DNA of 46,986 nucleotides. Origin: Hoylesella buccalis ATCC 35310 (lineage in GTDB: Bacteria > Bacteroidota > Bacteroidia > Bacteroidales > Bacteroidaceae). The notes beneath the pieces are model-generated. The model was not told where the DNA came from. It saw nothing but the letters and a program-made list of their open reading frames with translations, and did no database searches. Positions 18,972-29,435 of the stretch are shown here, piece after piece. The stretch is taken from contig NZ_ADEG01000085.1 of NCBI RefSeq assembly GCF_000177075.1, positions 1 to 46,986 on the forward strand. Direction: 5' to 3'. Each line of letters starts with the position of its first letter. Position 1 is the stretch's first letter. A program made the position numbers and the translations under genes.

Positions 18972-19838
18972 TTAAATTCCTGCCTTGACCATTACTGGAT
19001 AGTGGTCTGATGGAAACTGACCATATGGTATGTCATTTATAACACCATACTTTTGTATGCTTACATCTTTCGTAACAAAGATATGGTCAATACGCTGATC
19101 TTTACCTTTTTCTCTGATTTTCCATCCATTTGATGTGCCGTAAGTTCCATAAGGTGGCTGTATTGATATTTTGTATGAATCGAGTAGCAGACCGTCATTT
19201 AGCAATATTCTAATGGGTTCGCTTTCAGGCGTTGCATTGAAATCGCCAGTGGAAATGACCGTTGCATTGGTTCCTGCGATGGATTTGATTTTTTGCAGCA
19301 ACAATCGAGCTGATTCTCTTCGCGCTATTACTCCTTGATGGTCAAAATGTGAGTTAAATAGAAAGAATATTTTTCCTGAGATTTTCTCCCGGAATTTTCC
19401 CCACGAACAGATTCGGTTGCAGCATGTAGCATCCCATCCTAATCCAACTTTCTCTGGAGTTTCCGAATACCAGAAATTTCCCGAGTCGAGGAGATCAAAT
19501 CTATCTTTTCGATAGAAAATGGCAGAGTGTTCGCCCTCGTCACCTCCATCTCGTCCCTCACCAATCCAAGCATATTGTTTTAATTCGGCAATTTGGACCA
19601 GCATGTGTTTGAATCCTTCTTGTGTTCCAAAAATATCAAACTCATGAAAGCGAATCAGTGATTTGACTAACTCTTTTCGGTTTGACCACTGGTTAGCTCC
19701 GTCTGACTTAGTGTCCATCCGTAGGTTAAATGTTGCAACATTGATGTATGCTTTGGATTCTTGTCCTTTTTGAGCAAAGCTAAGGGTAGTGCAGCTCAGA
19801 AAAACAGCAAGAATTAAGATGAAATATCTATTTCTCAT
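18972..19838 (-). CDS. Secreted endonuclease/exonuclease/phosphatase-family hydrolase
   Basis: A 288-residue protein with a signal peptide (hydrophobic stretch to LSFAQ). The fold markers of the EEP superfamily are in order: ATFNLRMD near 35, TQEGF near 72 (metal-binding Glu), FLFNSHFDHQG near 165, STGDFNATPESEP near 200, DQRIDHIFV near 252 and PSDHYPVMV at the end (catalytic His). All key residues look intact. Related secreted proteins act on phosphodiesters of nucleic acids, lipids or sugars; the substrate here is unknown. It is the last gene of the susC-susD operon, 33 bases after susD, so it probably processes whatever that pair imports. Confidence 0.85.
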   Translation of the reverse strand: MRNRYFILILAVFLSCTTLSFAQKGQESKAYINVATFNLRMDTKSDGANQWSNRKELVKSLIRFHEFDIFGTQEGFKHMLVQIAELKQYAWIGEGRDGGDEGEHSAIFYRKDRFDLLDSGNFWYSETPEKVGLGWDATCCNRICSWGKFREKISGKIFFLFNSHFDHQGVIARRESARLLLQKIKSIAGTNATVISTGDFNATPESEPIRILLNDGLLLDSYKISIQPPYGTYGTSNGWKIREKGKDQRIDHIFVTKDVSIQKYGVINDIPYGQFPSDHYPVMVKAGI

Positions 19839-19871
19839 AATTGTAATCTAGTTTCTTTAATATTTTAATTT

Positions 19872-21698
19872 CTACCATCCTGGGTTTTGATGGAGATTAT
19901 TATTTTTCTGTATGACTACCTCTGGGATTGGGTAAAGGTATTGGCGAGCGGGCCAATCACGTCCTTTGATGTTGTATTTGAGCAGATAGCCTGAACCTGC
20001 CTGAACCACGTTGAGAACATTGTTCTTCTTCGTACCAACATATACTCCAATCGGTGCATATTTGGCATCATCGATTTTATCGGTCTGATAAAAATATACA
20101 TCAGCCTCCCCATCGCCATTCATGTCGAGAGGGGTGTTTAAGGCAGGTATGTATACACCTTCCCAAGGATCATCAACCCACAGATGTGCACAGTTCCATC
20201 GTTTTAAATCGTTCATTCTAAAACCTTCCAAACAAAGTTCAATGGCACGCTCACGACGTATTTCAAGGATGGTAGCATCATTTACATCAGGATAATATGC
20301 AGCGATGTAAGGTTCAGGCGATGTAGGTTTCGCAGTTAACGTTCCTGTTGTTGGGGTGCCTCCAGTAATGCCAGCACGCATTCTAAGAACTCCTATCGTT
20401 TTTGCCCAGTCTTCATCAGTCAAAGTGTTAAGTTCTGCTTTGGCTTCGGCATAGTTGAGCAGAACCTCGGCAAACCGCATCAGTGGAATGTCGTTGTCGT
20501 TGGTGCGTGCATCATCGTAAGATACGTCGTCCATCGTATATTTGGTGTATTGGTAACCTGTTAGAGAATGTCCTGAGAAATTGGCTGCCGTAGGAACATA
20601 ATTGCCAGTAGGGTCCATGCGGGTGAAGTCATAACCACGGATGGTTTGATTTAATCGCAGATCACGATTAGTTGTTTCTTCTACAAATGTCTTGAAACTG
20701 CCATCATTTTTTGTCTCACGATAGGGACTACCGTCTCGGTTGAGGTAAGTCTTAGCAAATTTTCTTGACATGCATAAGTGAGGACCATACGTGGAAGAGT
20801 TGAACCACCAATTTTGTTCTCCCATCTGCAATACTTTGTCTGTAGCTATGGCCAGCATTACTTCTGTTGTCACAGCATTGTCGGCAATAAACAGCTGTCT
20901 ATAAGAACCGCGCCCATTTGTATAACTTGTACCTGTATATATTTTATACGGCCCTTTGTCAATCACCTCTTTGGCTGCTTCAGCGGCGAGTAGATAGAGC
21001 TGTTTTGGTGAATATTTCGTACAACCTGTGCGAGCAATATCGAGTTCGTCTGTTGCATGGTATTTTCGCCAAGCTGCTTCGAATAAGCAAACTCGTGACT
21101 TGAAGGACGCAGCTGTCCACTTGTTCACAGTTGTTGAGTTTTTGGTAGCATCTACCTTATTAATATAGTTATATGCATAGTCGAGATCATCAATGATGTG
21201 TTCAATAATGACATCACGCGTGTCTTGCGAATTAAAAAGGTCAGGATCTTCACTGTTGTTAAAAACCTTTTGTATCCATGGCACCTCGCCATAACTCACT
21301 AACTTGTTAAAATAGAATCTGGCACGAAACAGTCGAGCAATTCCATTATAATGGTTTCTGATATTCTCACTGACAGCTGGGTTGGTATTGTTTTCTAAAA
21401 AGAAGTTGATATTCCGTAAAGCTCCCCATGACCAGCTGCTGGATGAGTTGGTGGTATAAGCGCCGACTTCCATGCCGCCAATTTGGTTTTTTGCGCTGTA
21501 ATCGCTCGTTGCATCTTGCTTGAATGCACTGGAGTAGTTTGGTAAGTCATTATAGAATGAGTATGCGTAGGTTTCAAGTCCTTTTGCGGAAGAAAACACC
21601 ATGTTAACCGAAGCGGAAGATTGTGGCTCTTCGTTCATGTCACAAGATGATAAGAGGAAAATTCCCAATATCGAGAGGCATAAAAAATTTTTTTTCAT
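19872..21698 (-). CDS. SusD/RagB-family outer-membrane nutrient-binding lipoprotein
   Basis: A surface lipoprotein that forms the lid over its SusC transporter and captures the ligand. It has a lipoprotein signal with Cys19 (FLLSSC). The length of 608 residues, the TPR-like N-terminal region with aromatic-rich stretches, and the C-terminal ILEIRRERAIELCLEGFRMN followed by DLKRW are typical of SusD/RagB. It ends in YLYPIPEVVIQKNNNLHQNP, a standard family ending. It follows susC by 33 bases. No glycoside hydrolase is encoded nearby, so the ligand cannot be guessed from the locus. Confidence 0.95.
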   Translation of the reverse strand: MKKNFLCLSILGIFLLSSCDMNEEPQSSASVNMVFSSAKGLETYAYSFYNDLPNYSSAFKQDATSDYSAKNQIGGMEVGAYTTNSSSSWSWGALRNINFFLENNTNPAVSENIRNHYNGIARLFRARFYFNKLVSYGEVPWIQKVFNNSEDPDLFNSQDTRDVIIEHIIDDLDYAYNYINKVDATKNSTTVNKWTAASFKSRVCLFEAAWRKYHATDELDIARTGCTKYSPKQLYLLAAEAAKEVIDKGPYKIYTGTSYTNGRGSYRQLFIADNAVTTEVMLAIATDKVLQMGEQNWWFNSSTYGPHLCMSRKFAKTYLNRDGSPYRETKNDGSFKTFVEETTNRDLRLNQTIRGYDFTRMDPTGNYVPTAANFSGHSLTGYQYTKYTMDDVSYDDARTNDNDIPLMRFAEVLLNYAEAKAELNTLTDEDWAKTIGVLRMRAGITGGTPTTGTLTAKPTSPEPYIAAYYPDVNDATILEIRRERAIELCLEGFRMNDLKRWNCAHLWVDDPWEGVYIPALNTPLDMNGDGEADVYFYQTDKIDDAKYAPIGVYVGTKKNNVLNVVQAGSGYLLKYNIKGRDWPARQYLYPIPEVVIQKNNNLHQNPGW

Positions 21699-21731
21699 AT
21701 CTGAAGTTCTTTGTATATAGTTGTGGATTTG

Positions 21732-24700
21732 TTAGAATGTGATGTTTAGTCCAATGCTGTATGTGGACATCATCGGGTAGTTATAGCCATCTCCGCTTCC
21801 CGAGTTCAAATCAATATCTGAGCTTCCAATGTTGGAAACGTTAACGTCTTTTGTGTATTTATAAAGCGGTGACCATGTAAAAAGGTTCTCTCCAGAGAAA
21901 AAGACACTGGCTTGTTTGATGAATTTTGTTTTGCTAAGCCATTGCTGTGGAAGGTTGTATCCAATCTGCAAGCTCTTTAATCTCAGGTATGAGACATCCA
22001 TCAGATATCGTGTATTAGCGTTGTTGTGTCCTCCATGGAAGGGAGCGTAGTAACCAGCATAGCGGGGCAAGAACGCATTTGGATTTTCTTCTGTCCAATA
22101 ATTATTCTCATGCCATTTAGGCATTTGATTATATGGGCGGTTATATTGTCCCCAGAACACCGAGGCCTCGTTTGAAGGATACCAGTCTTGTTGACCTACA
22201 CCTTGGAAAAATGCATTAATCCAAATGTTATTCCAGTCAGCAGATAGAGTAAAACTGTAGATGTAGCGTGGTTCCTCATTGCCAATAATGAATCGGTCTC
22301 CGGGATCATCGACCGTATTCTTTCCTCGGTCAATGTATCCATTTCCGTTGCGGTCTTCGAACTTGATGTCACCAGGATACAGTTTGTATGATTTGGAAGT
22401 CTGCATCAGTGGATTGTAATATTTCTGTCCTGCAGCAATGGCAGCAGCATTTGCAGCGTCAATTTCCTCTTGGTTTTGCCATAGTCCGTTCGATTCGAAT
22501 CCCCACAACTCTCCAATACGCATACCTTCATAATAGTTTCCTGCGAGTGACTGATTGGCTCTTGTGCTCAGCGATTTTGTGGCATTATTATATTTGTCAA
22601 TGACCGAATAGTAGTCAGACAATGTAGCCTTTATCCCATAGTTGAATCGTTTGCCACCCAATTGAAATCCATCTCTCCATGCAATGGCTATTTCATAACC
22701 TCGTGTTGTAAGATCTGCATAATTACCTTTTGGGGAAGAAGCTCCGAACACATCTGGTACAGTAGGTCCCGCAACAATCATGTCTGTAGTTTTGCGCACA
22801 TAGTAGTCGGCGTTGAACATCAATCTATTGTTTATGAAGTTCATGTCAATACCAAAGTTGTAGGTAGTAGCTGTTTCCCAAGTTAGGTCATCGGGCATTG
22901 CAGCTGGGCTGGATGTGTAGCGGCGTCGAAGTCCGTCAAGAATATATCCAGACGTAGACACGCCCATTGTTTGGATGTATTGGTAATTGTTTAATCCAGC
23001 TGCATTTCCCAGCTGTCCGTATGAACCTCTTAACTTAACATTAGACATCACGTTTGGGTTGACTTTCCAGAAGTGTTCTTCAGATAGTCTCCATCCCATG
23101 GATGCTGATGGGAAAAATGCCCAACGATGGTTTTCAGGAAATCTTGACGAGCCTTCATACCGACCGTTTACCTCAAATAGATAACGGTTGTCGTATGAAT
23201 AGTTGAATCGGAAGAATGCTCCAGCAAATTGGTATGCATTCCATGACGAAGTTATGTTCTTATTATCAGTGCCCATGGCCAAATTAATGTTTTCCACTTC
23301 GTCTGTTAGCAAATCATCGTTATATGAAAAAATCTGTTTGGCGTTTTCTTTCTCATAGTTCCAGCCTACCATGCCCTTGAAATAATGAAGTTCGTTGAAC
23401 GTTTCTTCATACTCTGCATAAATGTTTGTGGCTATATATCTGGTGTTGCGTACGGTTTCTGCTATGTTAGAGCGAATTCCTGCTATATATTCTATTTTGC
23501 TTGTGTTGTCATTGTTGACAGATTTAGCGTAAGGTGTGCGAACTTGCTTGGTTGTACGCTCCAGAGAATTCTTTTTGAATGTAAAGTCTCCATTAAGACG
23601 AATTTTGTTGTTAAGGAAAGTGGCAATGAACGATGTAGTATTTTTATATTCATCTTTCTTATTATTGATACCACTCTGTCCATATAGCAAATCTCCCACG
23701 CCATATACGGCACAATATGTCAGCGTACCGTCTGGATTAAATATGGGGGAAGATGGATGCCCTTCGTCAGCGATGTTGCGCCATATCACTCCATTTCCTT
23801 CTGAGTAAGTGATAGGATTGTAATAATTATTATTGGAGAATTCGAAATTATTATTCACTTTCAACCAGTTGGTTATTTGGTAACCAGCTTTAAATCGCAT
23901 GTTGTACGACTTGTATTTATCTGTCTGTTTTTTGCTATCAAAAAGTCCATCGTATGAAAAGAAACGTCCTGATAGATAGTAGTCGAATTTGTTATCGCTT
24001 CCTGAAATAGATAGATTCTGACTTTGGCTAAATACGTGATCTTTATAAAGGATATCGTACATATCTACTCCTTCAGGGTAATACACATATCTACCTTTTG
24101 TGCCAATACTTCCATCAGAAACTACTGTTCCGAAATTGCCACTATCATGACGCCGTTTGTATTCTTCCAGCCATGCTGTGGAGAATTGTTGCGTCTTGTT
24201 GATGCCTGATGGATTAGAAGAATTGAAGTTATAATAGGCCATATGAAAGTGTTCGGCCCATGTGTAGCCGTCTGAGACAACATCAGGGACATTTGTGGGT
24301 CTCTGTATGGAGTAATTCGACGAATAATTGATTTTAGCAGTACCTTTCTGAGGATTCTTTGTGGTAATTAATACCACACCATAAGGAGCTCGTGCACCAT
24401 AGATGGCCGATGCTGCCGCATCCTTTAGCACTGAGACGTTTTCAATGTCATCTGGATTTAACAATGAGGGGTCTCCTTCCACGCCATCGATTAGGACCAA
24501 GGCGCTGCCACCATTAATTGAACCCGTCCCACGAATATTGAAAGCAGAGCTGCGTCCAGGCTTACCATCAGCCAGACTAATGTTCAGGTTTGGTACTACA
24601 CCCTCCAGCATCTGTGTCACATTGGCTGTTGGTCTGCCTTTAAAAACCTCAGATGAAACCTGATCAACTGCTCCTGTCAGATTAGCCTTCTTCTGGGTTC

Positions 24701-25093
24701 CATATCCTATAACAACAACTTCGTTAAGATTTTTTGAATCTTCTTCCAGCTTAACGGAGTAGGATTCAACTCCTTGTTTTACTGTAATTTTTTTGTTATA
24801 AAACCTATATATGAAATAACTATTGTGGATCCAATAGGAACATGCTGTAAGGTGGCTATTCCCTCCATATTAGTAATGGCACCAACATCTGTTCCCTCTA
24901 TTGAAACTGTAGCACCAGTGATGGCACCTAATTGATCGGAAACAATACACAGGATGGTCATGTCCTTTTTGTTGGAAACTTGCCTACTTTGTATTGATTC
25001 GCGAAATTCACTTGCATTGGCAAAGCCACTGTTAACTGGAATTATCAAAGAACCAGCTAAAAGTAGTGTTGCTAAACTTCTCCTTTTACCCAT
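21732..25093 (-). CDS. SusC/RagA-family TonB-linked outer-membrane protein, frameshifted at an A7 tract
   Basis: A large TonB-dependent import channel of about 1119 residues in two frames. The first frame (25093 to 24779) has a signal peptide, a carboxypeptidase-regulatory-like domain (GATVSIEGTDVGAITNMEGI) and IVISYIGFITKK, then a stop. The second frame supplies the rest: NEVVVIGYGTQKKANLTGAV, the plug domain (FNIRGTGSINGGSALVLIDG) and a barrel ending YSIGLNITF. The join is at 24788-24794, seven A on the coding strand. A -1 slip on A-AAA-AAA there gives TKKITVKQG without loss. So this is a sequencing error, a true mutation, a phase-variable switch or programmed frameshifting. susD follows after 33 bases. 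Confidence 0.9.
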
Positions 25094-25142
25094 AAATAAC
25101 TTTTTGTTTTAATTATAACTACAATCTTACAATTTTTGCTTG

Positions 25143-25150
25143 CAAAAGTA
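25143..25150 (-). promoter_or_regulatory. Possible -7 box of the susC operon
   Basis: TACTTTTG on the minus strand about 50 bases upstream of the susC ATG. No TTG lies at the right distance, which is common for susC promoters that need an activator or ECF sigma factor. Confidence 0.4.
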
Positions 25151-25324
25151 CACTGCTCATGTTGCTAGGAGGTTACGAAGCTATGTAAAAAAGATAACAC
25201 CATGGGTAGCTGGTAGTATAAAAGCACTATAAAAATGCTATACTACTGTATAGATCATAATTTTTCAGTCAATATGTTATTTCATTTTCAGGTGGGGATG
25301 CTGTCTTTAGAAATCTGATAGAAT

Positions 25325-25720
25325 TTACTGATAATCCTTTGTGCGTATTGTTTGCTGATATAATATTTTCTGTGGTTCTTTATCTGAATGCACTATGTAG
25401 GCAAAATTATATTTTGCTTCTTTTAGTTTCTTAATACTTGTATTGTCCTTAATTTCCTTCACCATGAGTTGGTGTATTTTATCCCTGTTCTGTGCTACAA
25501 TTTGCGCATTGTCCAATTCACCAACAAATGAACAGTGGTAAGTGTAGGTCTTGGTGTCTTTTTGAAAGGTCACACTGTCCGTCCTTGTGCCATTAACAAC
25601 TGGGGTAGGGCAGTATTTATCCGTATATTCCTTGGCTTCTCTTGCGCATCTGTCTTCCAGACTCTCATGACATGAAGACAGCATGGGGATTAATAAAATA
25701 GCGATGAATAATTTTTTCAT
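25325..25720 (-). CDS. Small lipoprotein of unknown function
   Basis: A 131-residue protein with a lipoprotein signal (IAILLIPMLSSC, Cys17). The mature part starts with a cysteine-containing acidic helix (CAREAKEYTDKYCPTP), then a strand-rich core (DTKTYTYHCSFVGEL) and a charged C-terminal half. I recognise no family. The four cysteines after the lipid site could form disulphides. A TATCTTTG -7-like box lies at 25818-25811. It has the same direction as the susC operon but is 231 bases upstream of it and probably independent. Confidence 0.65.
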   Translation of the reverse strand: MKKLFIAILLIPMLSSCHESLEDRCAREAKEYTDKYCPTPVVNGTRTDSVTFQKDTKTYTYHCSFVGELDNAQIVAQNRDKIHQLMVKEIKDNTSIKKLKEAKYNFAYIVHSDKEPQKILYQQTIRTKDYQ

Positions 25721-25850
25721 GTATTCTTACATTATAAGCATTTCGAAGCTCGTATGTGCCGAGTGAAAAGCTAGTTTTTTCAGTTATGTTTGGGCGGATT
25801 CTATCCACTGCAAAGATACAAAGTTTTTACTAATTTTATCATTTCGTTCG

Positions 25851-25880
25851 TTGATATATGGTTTTAAATAGTTATCTTTG
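25851..25880 (+). promoter_or_regulatory. lepA promoter
   Basis: TTG at 25851-25853, 19 bases, TATCTTTG at 25873-25880. The predicted leader of about 145 bases is long and has no recognised structure. Confidence 0.7.
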
Positions 25881-26034
25881 CATAAGATTGGAGGCCTTTG
25901 AATCAGTTTGACGAACATAATGAAATTCATGGCACTATTTACTAACAAAAGGATTGATTTCACTCTTTTAAACTAACGATTGAACTTCCTTTATAGCGGT
26001 AGTACAATCTTTGATACGATAACGAAAATATCTG

Positions 26035-27816
26035 ATGGATCAAATAAGAAACTTTTGCATCATTGCCCATATTGATCATGGAAAATCAACATTGGCAGAT
26101 CGATTGCTGGAATATACTAAAACGATTCAAGTAACTGGTGGACAGATGCTTGATGACATGGATTTGGAAAAAGAACGCGGCATCACGATTAAAAGCCACG
26201 CTATCCAAATGGAATATCAATATGAGGGACATAATTATATATTAAATTTGATTGATACTCCGGGTCACGTGGACTTTTCTTATGAGGTAAGTAGAAGTAT
26301 CGCTGCATGCGAGGGTGCTTTGCTGGTTGTCGACGCTACGCAAGGTGTGCAAGCGCAGACCATCTCTAATCTATATATGGCCATCGAGCATGACCTCGAG
26401 ATTATCCCTGTCATCAACAAGATTGACATGCCTTCTGCCATGCCAGAAGAGGTTGAAGATGAAATCGTAGAATTGATAGGGTGTGACCGTTCTGATATTA
26501 TTCGCGCATCTGGTAAGACAGGTGAGGGTGTTAGCGATATATTAGATGCTGTGGTGCAACGCGTTCCACATCCTGTGGGGGATGAGAAAGCTCCACTCCA
26601 GGCATTAATTTTCGACTCTGTTTTTAACAGCTTTCGTGGTATCATTGCCTATTTTAAAATAGAAAATGGATGCATCAAGCAGGGCGATAAGGTAAAGTTT
26701 TATAACACGGGAATGGAATATGATGCCGATGAAATTGGCATTCTTAAGATGAATATGGTTCCCCGGCGAGAAATGAAAACCGGAGAAGTAGGCTATATCA
26801 TCAGCGGCATAAAAGATGCGAAGGAGGTGAAAGTGGGAGATACCATCACCCATGTAAACCGTCCCTGCGAAAAGGCTATTGCTGGTTTCCAGGAGGTGAA
26901 GCCCATGGTGTTTGCAGGTGTTTATCCCATCGATCCTAATGACTACGAAAACTTGCGAACATCTCTTGAAAAACTTCAACTCAATGATGCCTCATTGTCG
27001 TTCTCTCCTGAATCGTCTGTGGCACTTGGCTTTGGTTTCAGATGTGGATTCTTAGGACTCTTGCACATGGAAATCGTGCAAGAACGTTTGGATAGAGAGT
27101 TCAACATGGAGGTGATTACAACTGTGCCCAACGTATCTTATATGGTTTACGACAAGCACGGAGATGCAAAGGAAGTTCATAATCCGTCTGGTTTGCCAGA
27201 AGCAACGATGATTGAACATATTGAAGAACCCTATATTCGAGCTACTATTATTACGGATGCCAACTACATTGGTCCCATCATGACGCTCTGTTTGGAGAAG
27301 AGAGGCGAGCTGGTTAAGCAGGAGTTCATATCTGGAAATCGCGTGGAATTGCATTTCATGATACCGTTAGGAGAAATTGTTATCGATTTCTACGATAAGT
27401 TGAAATCCATCTCAAAGGGTTATGCATCGTTCGATTATCACGTAGACTCGTTCCGACCCTCAAAGTTGGCCAAGCTCGACATCTTGCTCAATGGAGAGCC
27501 TGTGGATGCGCTGTCTACCTTGACGCATCAGGACAATGCTGTGAGTTTGGGTAGAAGAATGTGTGAAAAACTCAAAGACTTGATACCAAGACAGCAGTTC
27601 GACATAGCCATTCAAGCTGCCATCGGAGGGAAAATCGTCGCCAGGGAAACCGTGAAATGCGTCCGTAAGGATGTAACCGCTAAATGTTACGGTGGCGACG
27701 TGAGCAGAAAACGTAAATTGTTGGAGAAGCAAAAGAAAGGAAAGAAACGCATGAAACAGATTGGAAATGTTGAAGTTCCGCAGAAAGCGTTCCTTGCCGT
27801 GCTGAAACTAGATTGA
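26035..27816 (+). CDS. lepA: Elongation factor 4 (LepA), ribosome-associated GTPase
   Basis: Translation GTPase that acts on stalled or mistranslocated ribosomes. The 593-residue protein starts [20 protein letters not shown] (G1 P-loop). The other GTPase motifs follow: RGITIKS (G2), DTPGHVDF (G3) and NKIDMP (G4). Domain II and the EF-G-like domains III and V come next, and then the LepA-specific C-terminal domain ([20 protein letters not shown], then [20 protein letters not shown]). The length is normal. It is followed by a Crp/Fnr gene after 45 bases. Confidence 0.98.
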   Translation: MDQIRNFCIIAHIDHGKSTLADRLLEYTKTIQVTGGQMLDDMDLEKERGITIKSHAIQMEYQYEGHNYILNLIDTPGHVDFSYEVSRSIAACEGALLVVDATQGVQAQTISNLYMAIEHDLEIIPVINKIDMPSAMPEEVEDEIVELIGCDRSDIIRASGKTGEGVSDILDAVVQRVPHPVGDEKAPLQALIFDSVFNSFRGIIAYFKIENGCIKQGDKVKFYNTGMEYDADEIGILKMNMVPRREMKTGEVGYIISGIKDAKEVKVGDTITHVNRPCEKAIAGFQEVKPMVFAGVYPIDPNDYENLRTSLEKLQLNDASLSFSPESSVALGFGFRCGFLGLLHMEIVQERLDREFNMEVITTVPNVSYMVYDKHGDAKEVHNPSGLPEATMIEHIEEPYIRATIITDANYIGPIMTLCLEKRGELVKQEFISGNRVELHFMIPLGEIVIDFYDKLKSISKGYASFDYHVDSFRPSKLAKLDILLNGEPVDALSTLTHQDNAVSLGRRMCEKLKDLIPRQQFDIAIQAAIGGKIVARETVKCVRKDVTAKCYGGDVSRKRKLLEKQKKGKKRMKQIGNVEVPQKAFLAVLKLD

Positions 27817-27861
27817 TGTTTAACGCAAACTGAAGATTAATAACTTTTCAATACCAGACAA

Positions 27862-28458
27862 ATGAAAGAACCTGTTAATACACCTCGTGATATTGCAAGG
27901 GAATTGGCACGTAGATACAGTACGATGACACACGAGGAGTTGGATGCACTTGAAAGCATTCTCGTTCCCATGAAATTTGCGAAAGGTGAAATGATTCTCC
28001 GTGAGGGAGAAGTGTGTCGCAATATTTACTATCTCGACAAGGGATTGATACGTCAGTTTTATTTCAAGAACGACAAAGAATTAACAGAACATTTAGGCGA
28101 AGACCACACCATCTTTATGTGTATTGAGAGTTTGTTCAAAGAGCAGCCCAGTCACCTTCAAATAGAAGCACTTGAGGCTTCCATTGTTTATGCCATGCCC
28201 AAAGATAAGTTGGAGCTGATATCTCTGCATCATGTGAATATTCAAATGATGTATCGAAAGATATTGGAAGAAAGTTTGATTATTTCGCAGGTTCATGCCG
28301 ATTTAATCCGGTTTGAGTCAGCGCAGAATAGATACAAGCGGATGTGTAAACTGTCTCCCCAAGTTATCTTGCGAGCTCCTTTGACCTATATTGCCAACTA
28401 TTTACAGATGACTCCCGAAACATTGAGTAGGGTGAGGGCCTCTACTTTGTTGGATTGA
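27862..28458 (+). CDS. Crp/Fnr-family transcription regulator
   Basis: A 198-residue protein with a cyclic-nucleotide-binding-like beta barrel (residues about 25-120: MKFAKGEMILREGEVCRNIY, YLDKGLIRQFYF), a dimer helix and a short C-terminal helix-turn-helix (LTYIANYLQMTPETLSRVRA). The binding barrel lacks an obvious cAMP phosphate cassette, as is usual for Bacteroidetes members, so the effector is unknown. It lies 45 bases after lepA and may be co-transcribed. Confidence 0.85.
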   Translation: MKEPVNTPRDIARELARRYSTMTHEELDALESILVPMKFAKGEMILREGEVCRNIYYLDKGLIRQFYFKNDKELTEHLGEDHTIFMCIESLFKEQPSHLQIEALEASIVYAMPKDKLELISLHHVNIQMMYRKILEESLIISQVHADLIRFESAQNRYKRMCKLSPQVILRAPLTYIANYLQMTPETLSRVRASTLLD

Positions 28459-28486
28459 TTTTCGATTTCCATGCGGAAAATCCAAA

Positions 28487-28740
28487 ATGAATAAAATAAT
28501 CTGTTTGTATTTATTTGTTGTTGTTAGTGTTTGTGGCACTAATGGCCAGACAAAGATTAAGGTGTTGTAAAAGACAAAAATAACATAGGTATAGAATATG
28601 TAACAGTATGCGTGGATAGTATCTTCACTTTAACAGATAGAAACGGACAATTATCCCTCGAATTACAATCGGTATCAAGGGTGATATGACTTGTACACAT
28701 ATTGGTTATAAAAAGAAAGTAACACCGTATTCTATATATA
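28487..28740 (+). pseudogene. Decayed secreted protein with CarboxypepD-regulatory-like domain
   Basis: Three adjacent frames together resemble the start of one secreted protein. From the ATG at 28487 come a signal peptide (CLYLFVVVSVCGTNGQ) and a stop. A shifted frame reads GVVKDKNNIGIEYVTVCVDS and then LTDRNGQLSLELQ. A third reads KGDMTCTHIGYKKKVTPYS. The middle and last parts match the beta-sandwich regulatory-like domain found at the N-terminus of SusC and related envelope proteins. At least two frameshifts and no downstream domain make this a relic. Confidence 0.65.
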
Positions 28741-28797
28741 AAGCCTCAAATCCGCAACTAAGCCCTTGAACGTCCTTATTGCGGGATTTGAGGCTTT
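28740..28797 (-). terminator. Long stem-loop between relic gene and small membrane ORF
   Basis: An 18-base stem with one bulge (28740-28757 with 28779-28797). It lies 38 bases downstream of the small minus-strand ORF and could end its transcript. The following sequence is only moderately T-rich. Confidence 0.5.
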
Positions 28798-28835
28798 ACA
28801 AATATGCTGAGCTTTAAAAATAATCAGTACACAGT

Positions 28836-28967
28836 TTATAAATTGATATTTGCAACAAACTTGCCAAATAAATATCCAAACTTATATAAAAGAAACATAA
28901 GTATAAGAATACCTACTATTTTATAATATGTAGGATAAGAATCCATTAATTTTCCTAAAAATTTCAT
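28836..28967 (-). CDS. Small membrane protein, 43 residues
   Basis: ATG at 28967, stop at 28836. The peptide starts MKFLGKLMDSYPTYY and has one hydrophobic helix (KIVGILILMFLLYKFGYLFG). A strong Shine-Dalgarno-like AAGGGAGG lies about 9 bases upstream, rare for Bacteroidetes genes and the main reason for calling it real. A stem-loop follows. I recognise no family. Single-span peptides of this size can be type I toxins, small regulators or phage-derived; nothing here decides between them. Confidence 0.5.
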   Translation of the reverse strand: MKFLGKLMDSYPTYYKIVGILILMFLLYKFGYLFGKFVANINL

Positions 28968-29014
28968 AAAAAAGTCGCCTCCCTTAATTCCGCAACACTA
29001 TTATCAATTAAACT

Positions 29015-29180
29015 TTTTAAGTACCTGATCAACAAAAAGTTGCCCAGGATTTTGCCAAGTCGAAGAATTCACTTATCTTAGTGTTGCAAAATAAGCAAGA
29101 GTATTCAACGATAGACATGGCAAATATACAAATTAAATCTGAGAAACTCACTCCTTTTGGGGGATTATTTTCAATCATGG
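29015..29180 (+). mobile_element. 5' remnant of an IS1380-type insertion sequence
   Basis: The frame from the ATG at 29117 begins MANIQIKSEKLTPFGGLFSI then MEQFD, the start I know from Bacteroidetes IS1380-family transposases. After about 25 residues the match ends and the frame closes at 29254. The DNA before the ATG looks like the element's left part, but its outer end is not defined. The next 170 bases contain an open frame (to 29351) that reads NIVVEDANPPLQILYIEGF; I do not recognise it. Confidence 0.6.
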
Positions 29181-29435
29181 AGCAATTTGATAATCAACAT
29201 TGTCGTAGAAGATGCCAATCCCCCATTACAAATCCTTTATATAGAAGGATTTAACGATGTTGCACAGAAGTTCGTTAATGCAGGCTTTAGAAAAAGCTTG
29301 AATTATAATTTTTGTTTTAATAAAATGGCTTTTTATAGGCTTTTAGTTTAGGCTATTACTGTGTAACTATATGAATATAAGAACTTATGGTCCATCACTC
29401 CAAATTTCGGAAGACCCAAAATAATTCATGTCTTC

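Noticed and set aside
24788..24794. Calling programmed -1 frameshifting in susC as established
   Set aside because: The heptamer fits, but no stimulatory structure was identified and homopolymer sequencing error is equally likely, so it is given only as a possibility.
29157..29351. 64-codon frame after the IS1380-type remnant as a gene
   Set aside because: It starts inside the transposase remnant in another frame, and the rest is not recognisable.
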